From the NCBI GenBank assembly GCA_964556885.1, contig CAZKYP010000201.1:1-5926 (forward strand): DNA of 5,926 nt. The letters run 5' to 3'. This document shows, piece after piece, positions 5,585-5,926 of the stretch. The notes below the pieces were generated by a model, which did not search any database, was not told where the DNA came from, and saw only the letters and a list, made by a program, of their open reading frames with translations. This DNA is from CAZKYP01 sp964556885 (GTDB taxonomy: Bacteria; Planctomycetota; Phycisphaerae; Sedimentisphaerales; Anaerobacaceae). Both the position numbers and the translations under genes were made by a program. Numbering within the stretch: the stretch's first letter is position 1; every line of letters begins with the position of its first letter.

Positions 5585-5926
5585 TTACTCTAACTGCTGC
5601 CTGCCGATTATAGCGTCCGTAAGCATTTTACCGCTTGCGTACTCTATGGTGCTTCCGGTGGGAAGGCCCCTTGCCAGTCGGGTTATCTTAACGTTTGTGG
5701 TCCTTAGAAGTGAGCTTATGTAAAGAGTTGTGCCGTCTCCGGCCATATTGGGATTGGTCGCCATTATCACTTCTTTCACATCACCCTGACGTATCCTTTG
5801 TACGAGCTGCTCTATAGTCAAATCGCTCGGCTCGGTCCCTTCGAGCGGCGCGATATGGCCGCCAAGCACATGATAAACCCATTTGCAGGTCCCGGTTTTC
5901 TCAAGACTTATTACGTCTTTCGGCTG
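5585..5926 (-). CDS. recR: Recombination mediator RecR, C-terminal 113 residues (5' end beyond window)
   Basis: RecR forms a ring that, with RecO (and RecF), loads RecA onto SSB-coated single-stranded DNA at gaps. The frame is open from the right edge to TAA at 5585-5587. It carries the RecR TOPRIM domain: QPKDVISLEKTG at the edge, then the family hallmark YHVLGGHIAPLEG, EVIMATNPNMAGDGTTLYIS, and the C-terminal ITRLARGLPTGSTIEYAS followed by MLTDAIIGRQQLE. Full-length RecR is usually about 200 residues, so roughly the first 85-90, with the HhH and zinc-finger parts, lie outside the window. An in-frame GTG at 5869 is internal, because conserved sequence continues upstream of it; it is not the start. 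There is no strong terminator after the stop, so some read-through into rpoN is possible. Confidence 0.96.
   Translation of the reverse strand, partial: QPKDVISLEKTGTCKWVYHVLGGHIAPLEGTEPSDLTIEQLVQRIRQGDVKEVIMATNPNMAGDGTTLYISSLLRTTNVKITRLARGLPTGSTIEYASGKMLTDAIIGRQQLE

Noticed and set aside
5585..5869. GTG 5869 as the start of a short RecR
   Set aside because: Conserved RecR residues (TGTCKWVYH) continue in frame upstream to the window edge, so GTG encodes an internal Val.
1..5926. CRISPR arrays, tRNA/rRNA genes, insertion sequences, sigma-54 promoters
   Set aside because: I looked for spaced direct repeats, cloverleaf-like sequences, transposase frames and TGGCAC-N5-TTGC motifs and found none that hold up.

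Overview
The window is a compact bacterial stretch in which every supported gene lies on the minus strand. In transcription order (high to low coordinates) it reads: recR (3' part only), rpoN, an ArsR-type regulator, an ABC-2 exporter ATPase and its permease, a second ArsR-type regulator, and an ArsP/DUF318-type permease that runs off the left edge. The open frames on the plus strand are shadows of these genes. A true sigma-54 factor with intact HTH and RpoN box, a TOPRIM RecR, moderate GC and AT-rich intergenic regions suggest a Gram-negative-type bacterium. The N-terminal style of the sigma-54 protein reminds me of Planctomycetota (Phycisphaerae-like), but this is recognition from memory and is tentative.

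Region by region. (1) 5585-5926 holds the last 113 codons of recR, a recombination-repair mediator. (2) 4005-5459 is rpoN, 484 aa, behind a near-consensus sigma-70-type promoter (TTGACG, 17 bp, TATGAT). That promoter is bracketed by a 14-bp inverted repeat. (3) 1801-3888 is an accessory export unit: a small winged-helix ArsR regulator with its own promoter and a dyad, then an ABC ATPase and an ABC-2 permease that overlap by 4 bp. (4) 1-1659 is a metalloid or metal resistance-type unit. An ArsR repressor with a CVC sensor motif sits 13 bp upstream of a polytopic permease with the CSCTVLP signature. A strong palindromic operator covers its promoter.

How the genes fit together. The two housekeeping genes (recR, rpoN) are followed by two ArsR-controlled efflux-type units in tandem, each with a self-contained promoter/operator next to its regulator gene. 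The ABC substrate is unknown. The DUF318 permease is most plausibly an exporter of an arsenic species or soft metal, inferred from family and from the neighbouring CxC ArsR. The ABC region looks more AT-rich by eye than recR/rpoN, consistent with an accessory insertion.

I see no clear undescribed multi-gene system. The points most worth a second look are the inverted repeat around the rpoN promoter, a soluble beta-rich insertion with vicinal cysteines in the permease, the second cysteine cluster in the ArsR next to it, the Asp replacing the Q-loop Gln in the ABC ATPase, and a 14-codon Cys-rich micro-ORF between the second regulator and the ATPase.
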